The notes under the pieces are model-generated. The model ran no database searches and was not told where the DNA came from. It saw only the letters and a program-made list of their open reading frames with translations. Made by a program: the position numbers and the translations under genes. From Halothece sp. PCC 7418 (lineage in GTDB: Bacteria; Cyanobacteriota; Cyanobacteriia; Cyanobacteriales; Rubidibacteraceae), in contig NC_019779.1 in assembly GCF_000317635.1 (NCBI RefSeq), positions 3,968,001 to 4,032,000 of the forward strand: 64,000 nt of DNA. Reading direction: 5' to 3'. Positions 55,305-64,000 of the stretch are shown piece by piece (positions within the stretch are counted from its first letter, which is position 1; each line of letters opens with the position of its first letter).

Positions 55305-56153
55305 TTAAAATCTCTCTTGGAAATAGTGCCATGTCCCTGTTATTTTACCAAGCGCGATCGCGCGTTTAATTGGGAATAAAATCAGACTATATACTAAGAT
55401 CCGAATTAAACGCAAATAGAAAACGATGGGACTTGTATGTTTTTCTAAGGTGAGTAAGTAACTATAAGTGCTGTGATAAAACTTGCGTCTCAAGTTCTGG
55501 TTTGTGATCGCAGAAACTTGATGTGTAATTCGGATTTGATCGGTTACTACAACTAAATGACCTTGCTGTTGATAGCGTTGACAAAAATCGAAATCTTCGT
55601 AATAAAGAAAGTAATTGGGATTAAATTGCGGACATTCCTTAAAATGACTGAGATTAATGATCAGACTACAACCACTGACCCAATCTGATAGAGAATAGGC
55701 TGTTTTAGAGTTTCTATGCAGTAAGTTTTCTGATACGATTTTTCCTGTTTTGGGGTTAAACCTTCCGCCAGCGAACCAAATTTTATGATCGGTTGAGTAA
55801 ATGAGCGTCCCTAAAATAGAAATTTCAGGGTAAGTATAAAAGAAAGATTGAGCCTTTGTTATCATTTCAGGCTCAAAAAAAGTATCAGGATTAATTAACC
55901 AAACAAGGGCTTGTGGATGCTGATGATAAATCCAAGATAACCCAAGATTGCACGCTCTCCCAAAGCCGATATTTCCCCCCGCATCCATAATGTGAGTGGT
56001 TTGTGTTGCTAATGTTATTAAATCTTTTTGGTCAGGGGGAAAGTTATTGACAATCACAACCTTGTTTGCATACTGTGGGAAGGCGGAAAAACTTGCAAGG
56101 AGACGCTGAACCAAGTGAGTGGATTGGTAATTAACAATTAAAAAATATAACAC
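55305..56153 (-). CDS. Glycosyltransferase family 2 protein
   Basis: 282 residues, GT-A fold of the rhamnosyltransferase-like type: FLIVNYQSTHLVQRLLASF at the start, GGNIGFGRACNLGLSWI near 70, the metal motif in VWLINPDTFF near 97, and NPNYFLYYEDFDFCQRY near 182 (acidic pair). The C-terminal 40 residues are hydrophobic/basic (LRLIRILVYSLILFPIKRAI) and may touch the membrane. It presumably adds a sugar to the exported glycan. Divergent from the ABC permease by 21 bp. Confidence 0.9.
   Translation of the reverse strand: MLYFLIVNYQSTHLVQRLLASFSAFPQYANKVVIVNNFPPDQKDLITLATQTTHIMDAGGNIGFGRACNLGLSWIYHQHPQALVWLINPDTFFEPEMITKAQSFFYTYPEISILGTLIYSTDHKIWFAGGRFNPKTGKIVSENLLHRNSKTAYSLSDWVSGCSLIINLSHFKECPQFNPNYFLYYEDFDFCQRYQQQGHLVVVTDQIRITHQVSAITNQNLRRKFYHSTYSYLLTLEKHTSPIVFYLRLIRILVYSLILFPIKRAIALGKITGTWHYFQERF
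55317..55359. repeat. 43-bp direct repeat flanking hicAB, copy B
   Basis: Lies inside the 3' end of the GT2 gene (encoding ALGKITGTWHYFQ). It matches copy A at 42 of 43 positions. The distance between equivalent positions of the copies is 548 bp, just enough to hold hicAB. Confidence 0.92.
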
Positions 56154-56174
56154 TTAAGAAAAATACTAGATATT

Positions 56175-57014
56175 GTGAAAGAAAGTATGATTAATTTCCA
56201 GAAAAAAAATCCTAAGTTTCAAGACTGGAGTTTAAAGTTTGATTTGCTCCGAATGTTAGTCAAGCGAGACTTAGAGGCACGCTATAAAGGATCAGTATTA
56301 GGAAATTTGTGGTCAGTTGTCAATCAACTTTCTCAACTCTTAATTTATACTTATGTCTTCTCAGTTGTCTTAAAAGTTAAACTCAGTCTGAAAGGAATCC
56401 CCGAAGAAAACAGTCTGATTTTTGGCTTATGGTTATTTGCAGGATTAGTTCCTTGGATTGCATTTACAACTGGATTAACCCAAGCCACAAACTCGGTCGT
56501 CGAGCAAACCAATCTGGTGAAAAAAGTCGTGTTTCCCTTAAGTTTGCTCCCTTTGGTTCCTGTGTTTTCAACCTTAATTGAAAGTGCATTTGGCTTAATC
56601 ATTCTCATTATTTTTGTCGCCTTGAGAATGGGAACATTACATGAAACATTAGCGTTATTACCCTTAATTTGGCTACCTCAGTTATTATTGACTTCAGGAC
56701 TAGCCTATTTCACTGCTAGTTTAACCGTCTTCTTTCGAGATATTCCCCAAACCTTAGCGGTTGTCTTAAATCTTTGGTTTTATCTCACTCCCATTGTTTA
56801 TCCCATTGATGTGGTTCCCGAAACTGTGAGAGATTGGGTGTTATGGTTAAATCCGATCGCAGCGATCGCGCAACTGTACCGTGATCTGATTTTAATTGGA
56901 GAAATCAATCATGGCGGAGAATGGTTGATGTTAATGGTGATTTCCCTAGTGATTTTCTCAGGAGGATTGTGGGTTTACCAGCGTTTACGGTCTGGGTTTG
57001 CTGATGTTTTGTAA
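56175..57014 (+). CDS. ABC-2 type polysaccharide export permease (Wzm-like)
   Basis: 279 residues from a GTG at 56175, or 275 from the ATG at 56187. The N-terminal cytoplasmic part has LLRMLVKRDLEARYKGSVLG, the characteristic Wzm/TagG start. Six membrane segments follow, with FTTGLTQATNSVVEQTNLVK between helices 2 and 3. It would form the channel of a lipid-linked O-antigen or teichoic-acid-type glycan exporter with the ATPase encoded next. The intergenic space is 73 bp. Confidence 0.92.
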   Translation: MKESMINFQKKNPKFQDWSLKFDLLRMLVKRDLEARYKGSVLGNLWSVVNQLSQLLIYTYVFSVVLKVKLSLKGIPEENSLIFGLWLFAGLVPWIAFTTGLTQATNSVVEQTNLVKKVVFPLSLLPLVPVFSTLIESAFGLIILIIFVALRMGTLHETLALLPLIWLPQLLLTSGLAYFTASLTVFFRDIPQTLAVVLNLWFYLTPIVYPIDVVPETVRDWVLWLNPIAAIAQLYRDLILIGEINHGGEWLMLMVISLVIFSGGLWVYQRLRSGFADVL

Positions 57015-57087
57015 CTTGGTGTTGTTCCCAAGGGGTAAGAGGCAGCATCTGCTAAAATTCTAAGGATGGTGTGAGTCATGGGTTAGA

Positions 57088-58437
57088 ATGAGTGAGATTG
57101 CGGTTTCTCTAAAAAATGTCTCGAAATGTTTTAAGCGTTATGCTCATCCCGCCGATCGGTTGAAAGATTTACTCTTCAAAAATCGTTCCCGAGGAGATGA
57201 GTTTTGGGCGTTGAAAGACATTAACTTAGAAATTCCTCGTGGAGAAACGTGGGGCTTAGTGGGACGCAATGGGTCAGGAAAAAGCACCCTCTTACAAATT
57301 TTAGTGGGAACTCTCACGCCAACGCACGGTCAGGTCAAAGTATCAGGTCGTGTTTCCGCCTTACTGGAATTGGGAAGTGGTTTCAATCCTGAATTTACAG
57401 GACGACAAAATGTTTTTTTTAATGGCAAGATTTTAGGGTTAAGTCGTCAAGAAATTGAAAATAAATTTGATGAAATCGCTGCTTTTGCTGATATTGGCGA
57501 TTTTATGGATCAACCAGTAAAAACCTATTCCAGTGGGATGTTTGTGCGCTTAGCGTTTGCGGTTGCAACCACTATTGAACCAGATATTTTAGTGGTAGAT
57601 GAAGCGTTAGCAGTGGGAGATGAAGTCTTTCAACGCAAATGCTTTGCTCGGATTGAAAACATACAAGAACGAGGAGGAACAGTTTTATTTGTTTCTCATG
57701 CAGCGAGTTCTATTATCGAACTGTGTAATGCAGCCATTTTACTAGATCAAGGGGAGTTATTGTTGCAGGGAACTCCCAAATTAATTGTTTCTAAATATCA
57801 TAAGTTGATTTACGCTCCACCTGCTCAACTCAATGAGATTAAACAAAGTATTCGAGATTCTACACAGAGCAATAAAACTGATGGGAAACCGTCAAATCAT
57901 CGTGAAACGACAGCAATTTCTGAGGAAGTTTCCGAAGACTTTTATGACCCTAACTTAATTCCAAAAAGTACAGTGACATACGTTGATCGGGGAGCGACAA
58001 TTGAGACGGCGTACTTAAAAAATATAGCGGGACAGCAGGTTAACTTGTTGTGTCTTGGCAAAAAATATACCTATTGTTACACGGTTAAATTTAAAGAACC
58101 CGCTTTTGCTGTCCGCTTTGCCATGTTAATTAAAACTAATAGCGGTATTCCTCTTGGAGGAGCAGTTTCTCATTCTCCCACAGACGCGATCGAATTAATT
58201 CGACCTGGCACAATAATGCGAGTAGAATTTAATTTTTACTGTTCTCTTTTGCCAGGAACTTATTTCCTTAACTCAGGGGTATTAGGATTAGTTGATGGCT
58301 CGGAAACTTTCTTGCACCGCTGTCTTGATATTGCCATGTTTCGGGTTCAACCAGAGCAAGACTTATTAGTAACAGGAACTGTCGATTTTAGTATCGAAAC
58401 TCAAATCATCTTTTCTCCTCACTTGTTAGAAGTCTAA
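57088..58437 (+). CDS. ABC polysaccharide exporter ATPase with carbohydrate-binding C-terminal domain (Wzt-like)
   Basis: 449 residues. The nucleotide-binding domain (about 1-250) has Walker A GLVGRNGSGKSTLLQIL near 56, the ABC signature KTYSSGMFVRLAFAVAT and Walker B PDILVVDEALAVGDEV. The C-terminal 170 residues form a Wzt-type beta-sandwich (TYVDRGATIETAYLKNIAGQ onward), which in homologues recognises the capped non-reducing end of the glycan before export. A methylated or sulfated cap fits the two genes that follow. Confidence 0.94.
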   Translation: MSEIAVSLKNVSKCFKRYAHPADRLKDLLFKNRSRGDEFWALKDINLEIPRGETWGLVGRNGSGKSTLLQILVGTLTPTHGQVKVSGRVSALLELGSGFNPEFTGRQNVFFNGKILGLSRQEIENKFDEIAAFADIGDFMDQPVKTYSSGMFVRLAFAVATTIEPDILVVDEALAVGDEVFQRKCFARIENIQERGGTVLFVSHAASSIIELCNAAILLDQGELLLQGTPKLIVSKYHKLIYAPPAQLNEIKQSIRDSTQSNKTDGKPSNHRETTAISEEVSEDFYDPNLIPKSTVTYVDRGATIETAYLKNIAGQQVNLLCLGKKYTYCYTVKFKEPAFAVRFAMLIKTNSGIPLGGAVSHSPTDAIELIRPGTIMRVEFNFYCSLLPGTYFLNSGVLGLVDGSETFLHRCLDIAMFRVQPEQDLLVTGTVDFSIETQIIFSPHLLEV

Positions 58438-58440
58438 TCT

Positions 58441-59336
58441 TTATTTGTATAGTCTCCCTTCATAAAAACCATGATTTAAGTAATGTTCTTTGGCGTTGAT
58501 ACCTGCTGCTGCAACATCTGGATTCAACCTCAGATAAGTTTCATCTTCAAAGCCACTGGGAATCGCTGGTTCAGACGATTGCTTGCTAAGAATGACGATA
58601 AATTCAAACTGATTATTTTTTGTATCAATTCAATTTCAAAAGGAAAGGATAGATCATTTTGACAGTAAAGCAGCAATTCAAAAAAATCAATTTGTCTCCA
58701 AACATGAAAGTGGATGCTGTAATCAATAGACATTAAATATTGCACCCTTGGAGTCACTCGATCTTCAGGAACTTTTTCTCTTAATCTCACCCAGTCTTCA
58801 AAGTGAGATTTCATTGACCATTCAGGGCCTTCGGTATAATCTTTAATTAAATGTTCTAAAGAGGTGACAGCGCGATCGCGGTCAAAAGTATAACGCATAT
58901 CAGGAACAGCCATATAGAGAATACCATGGTGTCGTAAAACTCTCAAATGTTGCTCCATTGCACTGATTGGATTTTGACAATGTTCAATCATGTGATTAGC
59001 AATGACAAAATCAACAGAAGCATCTGGGATAGAATTGAGACGTTCACCATCATCAATAATGTCAACTTCCACTAATTTATAGTTCTTTAATTTGGGATAT
59101 TGCTTTCTTAATTCAGGAACAGACATCCGATCAACATATTTGACTGTGACATGATGTGGAACATTGAGGGGTGAATGTAATGCTCCAATCTCAATCCCAT
59201 TTCCCAATAAATAAGAGGATGCAATTTGCGCCCGTAATGCTTGTTCTGGTGATGTTTCCGCTTCTTTCACTATTTTTTTGTGAATTGGCAACGGATTAAA
59301 TAGATTTTTCAATGAATTCATAGTTTGATTTTTCAT
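58441..59336 (-). pseudogene. SAM-dependent methyltransferase gene with apparent frameshift
   Basis: The ATG at 59336 encodes a class I methyltransferase (GNGIEIGALHSPL near 49, LVEVDIIDDGERLNSIPDAS near 85, FVIANHMIEHCQNPISAMEQ near 108). As annotated it ends at 58530 with the unusual tail SLNLSSFLASNRL. In the adjacent frame the sequence continues as NNQFEFIVILSKQSSEPAI, then DETYLRLNPDVAAAGI and HYLNHGFYEGRLYK, stopping at 58441. That tail is the familiar NPDV...HYxxxGxxEGR element of cyanobacterial glycan enzymes. One missing base near 58627 joins the two. The catalytic domain is upstream of the shift and may still work. Confidence 0.75.
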
Positions 59337-59349
59337 AGAATAAAAAAAT

Positions 59350-62199
59350 CTAGATCTCGATTGTAAAGTCTTCTCTTTCTCTGGTTAAATTTGGATTATA
59401 GCAAGGGTCATGTTCAATGAACTCCTTCCATTTAGATTTCATGTATTTGACCTCTTGGCTAAACCTTGCTTGTTTTTCTGGTGTGTCATCATAACCACGA
59501 CTTTTAGATTCATAATGATAAAGTCTGACATGAGAGACGCATATATTTTTGTAGCCTTGATTCAGCATCTTAAAGCATAAATCTACATCATTGAAAGCGA
59601 CAGCTAACTCAGGTTCAAAACCTCCAACTTTTTGAAAAACTTCACGACGACACATTAAACAAGCTGCGGTAACGGCGGAATAGTTATTATTCGTTTTAAG
59701 TTGATTAAAATAACCATGAGATTCTCCATGATAATATTTATGACTATGTCCAGCGACACCACCAACGCCTCCGACGACACCAGCGTGTTGTATCGTATTA
59801 TCTTGATGTAATAATAAAGCTCCAACTGCGCCGATGCTTGGTCTTTGTGCTTGTTCGACCATCGCCTCCAGCCAATCATTATCAATCACTTCCGTATCAT
59901 TATTCAAGAAAAGCAAATATTTCCCTGTTGTCTGCTCTACTCCATAATTATTAAGTTTAGAAAAATTAAAAGGAATATCTAGGGTTTCATATCTAAACCG
60001 ATTCGGTTCTCTCATTTTCCACGATTCAAAAATGTTTTTAGTCTGTTGCTCGGTGCTTCCATTATCAATCACTAATACTTCATAATGAGGATAAGTTGTT
60101 TTTTCAAAAATAGACTTCAGACAAGTATTCAGAACATTTCCTAAATTTTTGGTTGGGATAATAATACTCACTAAATCAGGGTCTTTGACCTCATACCTGA
60201 TAATATGATGTCCCCCTTCTACGGGGACAATTTTTCCTTTTTCTTCTCTTCTCTTCAAAGCATCCTCCAGAGCTTTTTTAGCTGCCTCCGTTGCATAATT
60301 TTTACTAGATAAATTCTCAGCCGTTGAGTTGGGATGAATCCGCCAATGATATAAAATCTTAGGAAGATGGAAAATCTGATCGGTTTTTTCTGTCAGTCTT
60401 AAAACGAGATCATAGTCTTGACTCCCTTCGTAACCTTCTCGAAAACCCCCAATTTCTTGAATGAGTTGATGACGATAAATTCCTAAATGGTTGGTGTACA
60501 TTCTAGATAAAAAAGAATCGGGACACCAGTCTGGCTTAAAGTATGGATCTTGCAGTTTTCCCTCTTCGTTAATCTTATCTTCATCAGAATAAATCATATC
60601 GGCTTCAGGGGTTTGATTGAGGAATTTAACCACTTGATATAAGGCATCAGGAGTTAGCAAATCATCATGATCTAATAAGGCTATATATTCCCCAGTTGCC
60701 AACTCTAAAGCGGAATTAGAGGTCTTTGAAATGTGACCATTTTCTGGTCTGAAAATAACTTTTATTCTTGCATCTTGAGCTTGATAGTGATTTAATAAAT
60801 CTCGAATGTGACGTTGAGTTGAAGCATCATCAGCAATACATAACTCCCAGTGGGGATAAACTTGAGTGAGGACGGTCTCGATTGATTCCTTTAAAAATGC
60901 TTCAGGTGTGTTAAAAACAGGCATGATGATACTAATGACAGGTTGATACTTTAAAGAGTTCAACTTTTCAGCCATTGCCATGAGATCGGACTTTTTAGGG
61001 TAATGTAGTGCTAACCATTTTTGATAGTTAATATCATCACTCAAAGGAATTTTATAGTCTTGCCTTAACCTTTGAATGGTATCAGGTATGCCATATTTCA
61101 GAGATAAGAAAATAACTAACTTTAATTGATTCAAATAGTGGACATAGAGTTGAGATTTGAGCAAGTTTTTGCACTTAAACCAGAGTTTCCGTAATTTCCA
61201 AAACTTGCTAGTTTCCATAGCAATTATGGTGGTTTGTGCTTCTTTTAACTGAACTTGATAATGATAGATTTGGGATTGACTCTTCTCTAGTTCAGTTTGA
61301 GTCTGTTCTAGTTCAGTTTCAATCTGTTTGAGTTCTCGCTCTTTTTGACGCAGGTTTAACCAGTCTTGAAGCACCCAAGATTGATAATTAGAAAATGGAG
61401 AGTTTCTCCCATTGCAATCACTTTTATAATTCGATAAGATATTGGTACAGTTTTGATTTAACTTTTGATAAATTTCTATTGCCTTGGGAAAGTGAGTCTG
61501 AATAATTGTGGGGCGATGTTTCCCCAATTTTGAGTTGTTAAATAGAGAGGGATTATAGATTTTAGATAGCTGATTCGGTTGGAGAGGAATGCCAAATTTT
61601 TGCTGTATTTCTTCGAGAAAACTTTGATCATTGTGAATGATATGGTCAATATCAGACAAAAGACAGGATTCTGGATTTTGATTACAGAAATCTAAAATAA
61701 TTTCATTATAAGAGCACCATAAATCAATGGCTAAATTAGGATTTTTAAGAAATGCTCCATCCCCACGACGATATAAAGAATCAATGACTTCCCATGGCGA
61801 ACGATAAATAAATAAAAACTTCGCATTGGGTAAAAAGGTTTGCCAAAAATTTAGAAAAAGTGTGGTTCTTGGATCTTTCCATCCCCATAAAAATTTGTGC
61901 TGTTTTTTTTCAATAATGCTTTGAGCTTGCTCTAAAAACTGTTCTGGCACATCAATCTTTGATTCTGTTGTCCAACCTTGGGTACTAATCCCTTTAGAGG
62001 CGAGAACTTCTTCATGAAATTTGACAAAATCTAAATCTTCAAAATGTCCTTTAATATTATCAAATTGACCACTCATTAAATAATCTCCCACATCTAAACC
62101 TGATGTGTGCAAAAGAGAGGTCGCTAAAGATGTTCCCGAACGATGCATTCCTGTAATAATCAAGATCTGGGATTGCCGTTTACTATTAGTTTGGCTCAT
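59350..62199 (-). CDS. Sulfotransferase-glycosyltransferase-glycosyltransferase fusion
   Basis: 949 residues. An N-terminal P-loop sulfotransferase-like domain (about 10-265) has the PAPS motif ILIITGMHRSGTSLATSLL near 12 and WKDPRTTLF near 106. A Glu/Gln coiled coil spans about 285-330 (LKQIETELEQTQTELEKSQS). Two GT2 domains follow: one around 425-650 (ISIIMPVFNTPEAFL, LLDHDDLLTPDALY) and one around 690-930 (VSIIIPTKNLGNVL, FLNNDTEVIDNDWLE). It could sulfate and extend the same surface glycan. Located 13 bp upstream of the methyltransferase gene. Confidence 0.88.
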   Translation of the reverse strand: MSQTNSKRQSQILIITGMHRSGTSLATSLLHTSGLDVGDYLMSGQFDNIKGHFEDLDFVKFHEEVLASKGISTQGWTTESKIDVPEQFLEQAQSIIEKKQHKFLWGWKDPRTTLFLNFWQTFLPNAKFLFIYRSPWEVIDSLYRRGDGAFLKNPNLAIDLWCSYNEIILDFCNQNPESCLLSDIDHIIHNDQSFLEEIQQKFGIPLQPNQLSKIYNPSLFNNSKLGKHRPTIIQTHFPKAIEIYQKLNQNCTNILSNYKSDCNGRNSPFSNYQSWVLQDWLNLRQKERELKQIETELEQTQTELEKSQSQIYHYQVQLKEAQTTIIAMETSKFWKLRKLWFKCKNLLKSQLYVHYLNQLKLVIFLSLKYGIPDTIQRLRQDYKIPLSDDINYQKWLALHYPKKSDLMAMAEKLNSLKYQPVISIIMPVFNTPEAFLKESIETVLTQVYPHWELCIADDASTQRHIRDLLNHYQAQDARIKVIFRPENGHISKTSNSALELATGEYIALLDHDDLLTPDALYQVVKFLNQTPEADMIYSDEDKINEEGKLQDPYFKPDWCPDSFLSRMYTNHLGIYRHQLIQEIGGFREGYEGSQDYDLVLRLTEKTDQIFHLPKILYHWRIHPNSTAENLSSKNYATEAAKKALEDALKRREEKGKIVPVEGGHHIIRYEVKDPDLVSIIIPTKNLGNVLNTCLKSIFEKTTYPHYEVLVIDNGSTEQQTKNIFESWKMREPNRFRYETLDIPFNFSKLNNYGVEQTTGKYLLFLNNDTEVIDNDWLEAMVEQAQRPSIGAVGALLLHQDNTIQHAGVVGGVGGVAGHSHKYYHGESHGYFNQLKTNNNYSAVTAACLMCRREVFQKVGGFEPELAVAFNDVDLCFKMLNQGYKNICVSHVRLYHYESKSRGYDDTPEKQARFSQEVKYMKSKWKEFIEHDPCYNPNLTREREDFTIEI

Positions 62200-62389
62200 T
62201 AATATTTTTGCAGCGTGATTATTGAATTTTGTAATCAGTCAATAATTTACACGATTAAATCTTTTTTGACAACTACTAAGCCATTAATCCTTATTAAGTT
62301 GTGTTTTTAGGCTCGGATTTGAGAGGAGATAAAAAAGATTAATAATAGTAAGGTAAAATAAGGATGACTAGAGATGAAAAGTCATTGTA

Positions 62390-63583
62390 ATGAGCACCAA
62401 TCCATCAGGAACAAAGTACAGAATGAATGACATCATAATTCCCATTTTAGATTTAACCACTCAATATCAAAGCATTCAAACCGAAATTCAAGAAGCAATG
62501 AATCGAGTGCTGGAGTCGGGTCGCTTTATTTTAGGGGAAGAAGTGGCTCAATTTGAGCAAGCGGTTGCCAATTATTTAGGCGTTAAACACGCGATCGGTG
62601 TTAATTCTGGAACCGATGCCCTAATCATTAGTTTACGCAGTTTAGGAATTGGCAAAGGGGATGAAGTAATTACGACTCCTTTTAGTTTTTTTGCCACAGC
62701 AGAAGCGGTTAGTCAAGTGGGCGCAATTCCAATTTTCGTCGATGTAGAAGCAGATACCTTTAATATTAATCCTCGGAAAATTATTCAGAAAATTACTCCG
62801 CAAACTCAAGCTATTTTACCAGTTCACTTATACGGAAATCCCGCAGCGATCGCGCAAATTGTAGAAATTGCAAAAACTTATAACTTAAAAATAGTAGAAG
62901 ACTGCGCTCAATCATTTGGCGCGAAGTATGAAGCCGATTGCGTCACTTGTCAACAAGAATGTTCGGAAACCATGCGTTTGAGTCAACAAGGAAAATTCAC
63001 AGGTAGCATCGGTGATATGGGAGCGTTTTCCTTTTTTCCCACGAAGAATCTTGGGGCTTATGGTGACGGTGGGTTAATCGCTACCGATGATGACCAACTC
63101 GCCGAGTCAGCGCGAATGTTGCGAGTTCATGGAGAACGCAAAAAATATCATAATGAAATGTTTGGATATAATTCCCGTTTAGATGCGCTACAAGCTGCGA
63201 TTCTCAGGGTGAAATTAAAGTATATTGACCAATGGAATGAACAGCGCAGACGAGTGGCGCAAGAGTATAATGAGCGCTTAAGTGCTGTCGAAAATCTCAT
63301 TACACCAACCCTCAAAAAAGGTCATGTTTTCCATCAATATACGGTAAGAATTTTAGGAGGAAAACGAGACCAGTTAAGAGATCGTTTGAGGGACGCTGGA
63401 ATTGCAACCATGATTTATTATCCCGTTTCTCAAGATCAATTACCCGTTTATGAAGGTCGATATGAAAAACTTCCTGTGAGTGAACGGTTAACGCAAGAAG
63501 TTCTTAGTCTTCCGATTTGGCCAGAATTGACAACTGCGAACATTGACACCATTACCGAAGTCATTAAAACTGATCTGGCTTAA
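62390..63583 (+). CDS. DegT/DnrJ/EryC1/StrS aminotransferase
   Basis: 397 residues (386 from the ATG at 62423, where IIPILDLTTQYQSI starts the conserved region). PLP enzyme of sugar aminotransferase type: GVNSGTDALIISLRSL near 75, ILPVHLYGNPAAI near 144, VEDCAQSFGAKYE near 170 and the Schiff-base Lys in FFPTKNLGAYGDGG near 222. It converts keto-sugar nucleotides to amino sugars for the glycan made by the neighbouring genes. An insert of about 20 residues (CVTCQQECSETMRLSQQ) follows the Asp motif. It overlaps the tldD-like gene by 4 bp at its stop. Confidence 0.93.
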   Translation: MSTNPSGTKYRMNDIIIPILDLTTQYQSIQTEIQEAMNRVLESGRFILGEEVAQFEQAVANYLGVKHAIGVNSGTDALIISLRSLGIGKGDEVITTPFSFFATAEAVSQVGAIPIFVDVEADTFNINPRKIIQKITPQTQAILPVHLYGNPAAIAQIVEIAKTYNLKIVEDCAQSFGAKYEADCVTCQQECSETMRLSQQGKFTGSIGDMGAFSFFPTKNLGAYGDGGLIATDDDQLAESARMLRVHGERKKYHNEMFGYNSRLDALQAAILRVKLKYIDQWNEQRRRVAQEYNERLSAVENLITPTLKKGHVFHQYTVRILGGKRDQLRDRLRDAGIATMIYYPVSQDQLPVYEGRYEKLPVSERLTQEVLSLPIWPELTTANIDTITEVIKTDLA

Positions 63584-64000
63584 CTTTCGTTTTCGCTGTC
63601 TCCACCCACAACAACATCTTTGATCCGCAGACTGGGGCCACCACAGCCGACGGGTAAACCACTTTGTCCACCTTTCCCGCAACCGCCAGATTCATCCCAA
63701 TAGAAATCATTGCCAATGGCTTCAATATTGGCAAGGGTTTTGAAAACATTCCCAGACAGGGTGACATCGCGGACAGGTTCAGCTAGTTTCCCATCACGAA
63801 TCATCCAGGCTTCTCCTGCAGAGAAAGTAAACATTTCGCCGTTGGTCATTCCCCCCAGCCAGTTTTTGGCATAGACTCCCAGGGGAATATCTTGAAATAA
63901 GTCTTCGACAGGCGTTTCTCCCTGTTCGATCCAAGTGTTGGTCATGCGGACAAGAGGGGGATATTGATAGTCTAAACAACGCGCATTTCCTGTGGGACGT
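63580..64000 (-). CDS. TldD/PmbA family metalloprotease, C-terminal part (cut by window edge)
   Basis: 140 codons are visible, ending at 63580; the gene continues beyond 64000. The text RPTGNARCLDYQYPPLVRMT then NTWIEQGETPVEDL, YAKNWLGGMTNGEMFTFSAG and GGCGKGGQSGLPVGCGGPSL is the C-terminal domain of TldD, the part that contributes the metal-binding Cys and active-site wall. The HExxxH helix lies in the unseen region. TldD/TldE degrade unfolded peptides. The stop overlaps the converging DegT gene. Confidence 0.9.
   Translation of the reverse strand, partial: RPTGNARCLDYQYPPLVRMTNTWIEQGETPVEDLFQDIPLGVYAKNWLGGMTNGEMFTFSAGEAWMIRDGKLAEPVRDVTLSGNVFKTLANIEAIGNDFYWDESGGCGKGGQSGLPVGCGGPSLRIKDVVVGGDSENES

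Noticed and set aside
54769-55359. Classical transposon insertion with target-site duplication around hicAB
   Set aside because: No transposase, no inverted ends, and 43 bp is much longer than usual target duplications; kept only as an unexplained repeat-flanked cassette.

Overview
The window is chromosomal DNA of a cyanobacterium. The evidence is photosystem I subunits (psaM, psaX), phytoene desaturase/synthase, biliverdin reductase, a high-light-inducible protein, a group 1 sigma factor of cyanobacterial type, several cyanobacteria-only hypothetical families, and a very high density of the HIP1 octamer GCGATCGC, often extended to GCGCGATCGCGC. The HIP1 load and AT-leaning base composition suggest a unicellular halophilic lineage such as Halothece/Dactylococcopsis. 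That genus-level guess is inference only.

Left part (1-19 kb): partial channel-like gene, sufE, a gene-free stretch that looks like a structured RNA, bvdR, ackA, a near-identical tandem pair of Rpn-type PD-(D/E)XK proteins, the carotenoid pair crtP-crtB, an unusual GIY-YIG/transmembrane/peptidoglycan-binding fusion, an MscS channel, ahcY, psaM, a small membrane protein and polA. An IS607-family element (serine recombinase tnpA plus tnpB) sits directly against the 3' end of polA. Beyond it lie a hairpin typical of an insertion-sequence end and a 20-residue-repeat protein.

Middle (19-53 kb): mostly housekeeping. A giant TamB-like protein, a soluble CBS/chemoreceptor-like protein, sigA, hli, a WecG-type glycosyltransferase, a nitrilase-family amidase, YlqD, acyl-ACP synthetase, CHAD protein, speH, a TPR lipoprotein-like protein, an SDR, ribBA, a second MscS channel, a NarL-type regulator, pyrE, a TerB/Mo-nitrogenase-C protein, psaX next to lipA, an epimerase, trpS, a MazF-type toxin-antitoxin pair, moaC, a HAD hydrolase and surE. 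Four tRNAs are present: Arg(CCG), Leu(UAG), Arg(ACG), Gln(UUG). Broken genes here are a TnpB relic with an in-frame stop and a frameshifted Uma2 fragment.

Right part (53-64 kb): a surface-glycan island with two glycosyltransferases, a Wzm/Wzt-type ABC exporter, a methyltransferase with an apparent frameshift, a sulfotransferase-GT2-GT2 fusion and a DegT-type sugar aminotransferase. A hicAB toxin-antitoxin module is wedged between the two glycosyltransferases and flanked by a 43-bp direct repeat. The window ends inside a tldD/pmbA-family protease gene.

The candidates most worth following are: two hairpins about 18 kb apart with a compensatory base-pair change, both tied to insertion-sequence remnants; the GIY-YIG membrane fusion; the unassigned structured RNA near 1 kb; the repeat protein at 18 kb; and the repeat-flanked hicAB cassette.
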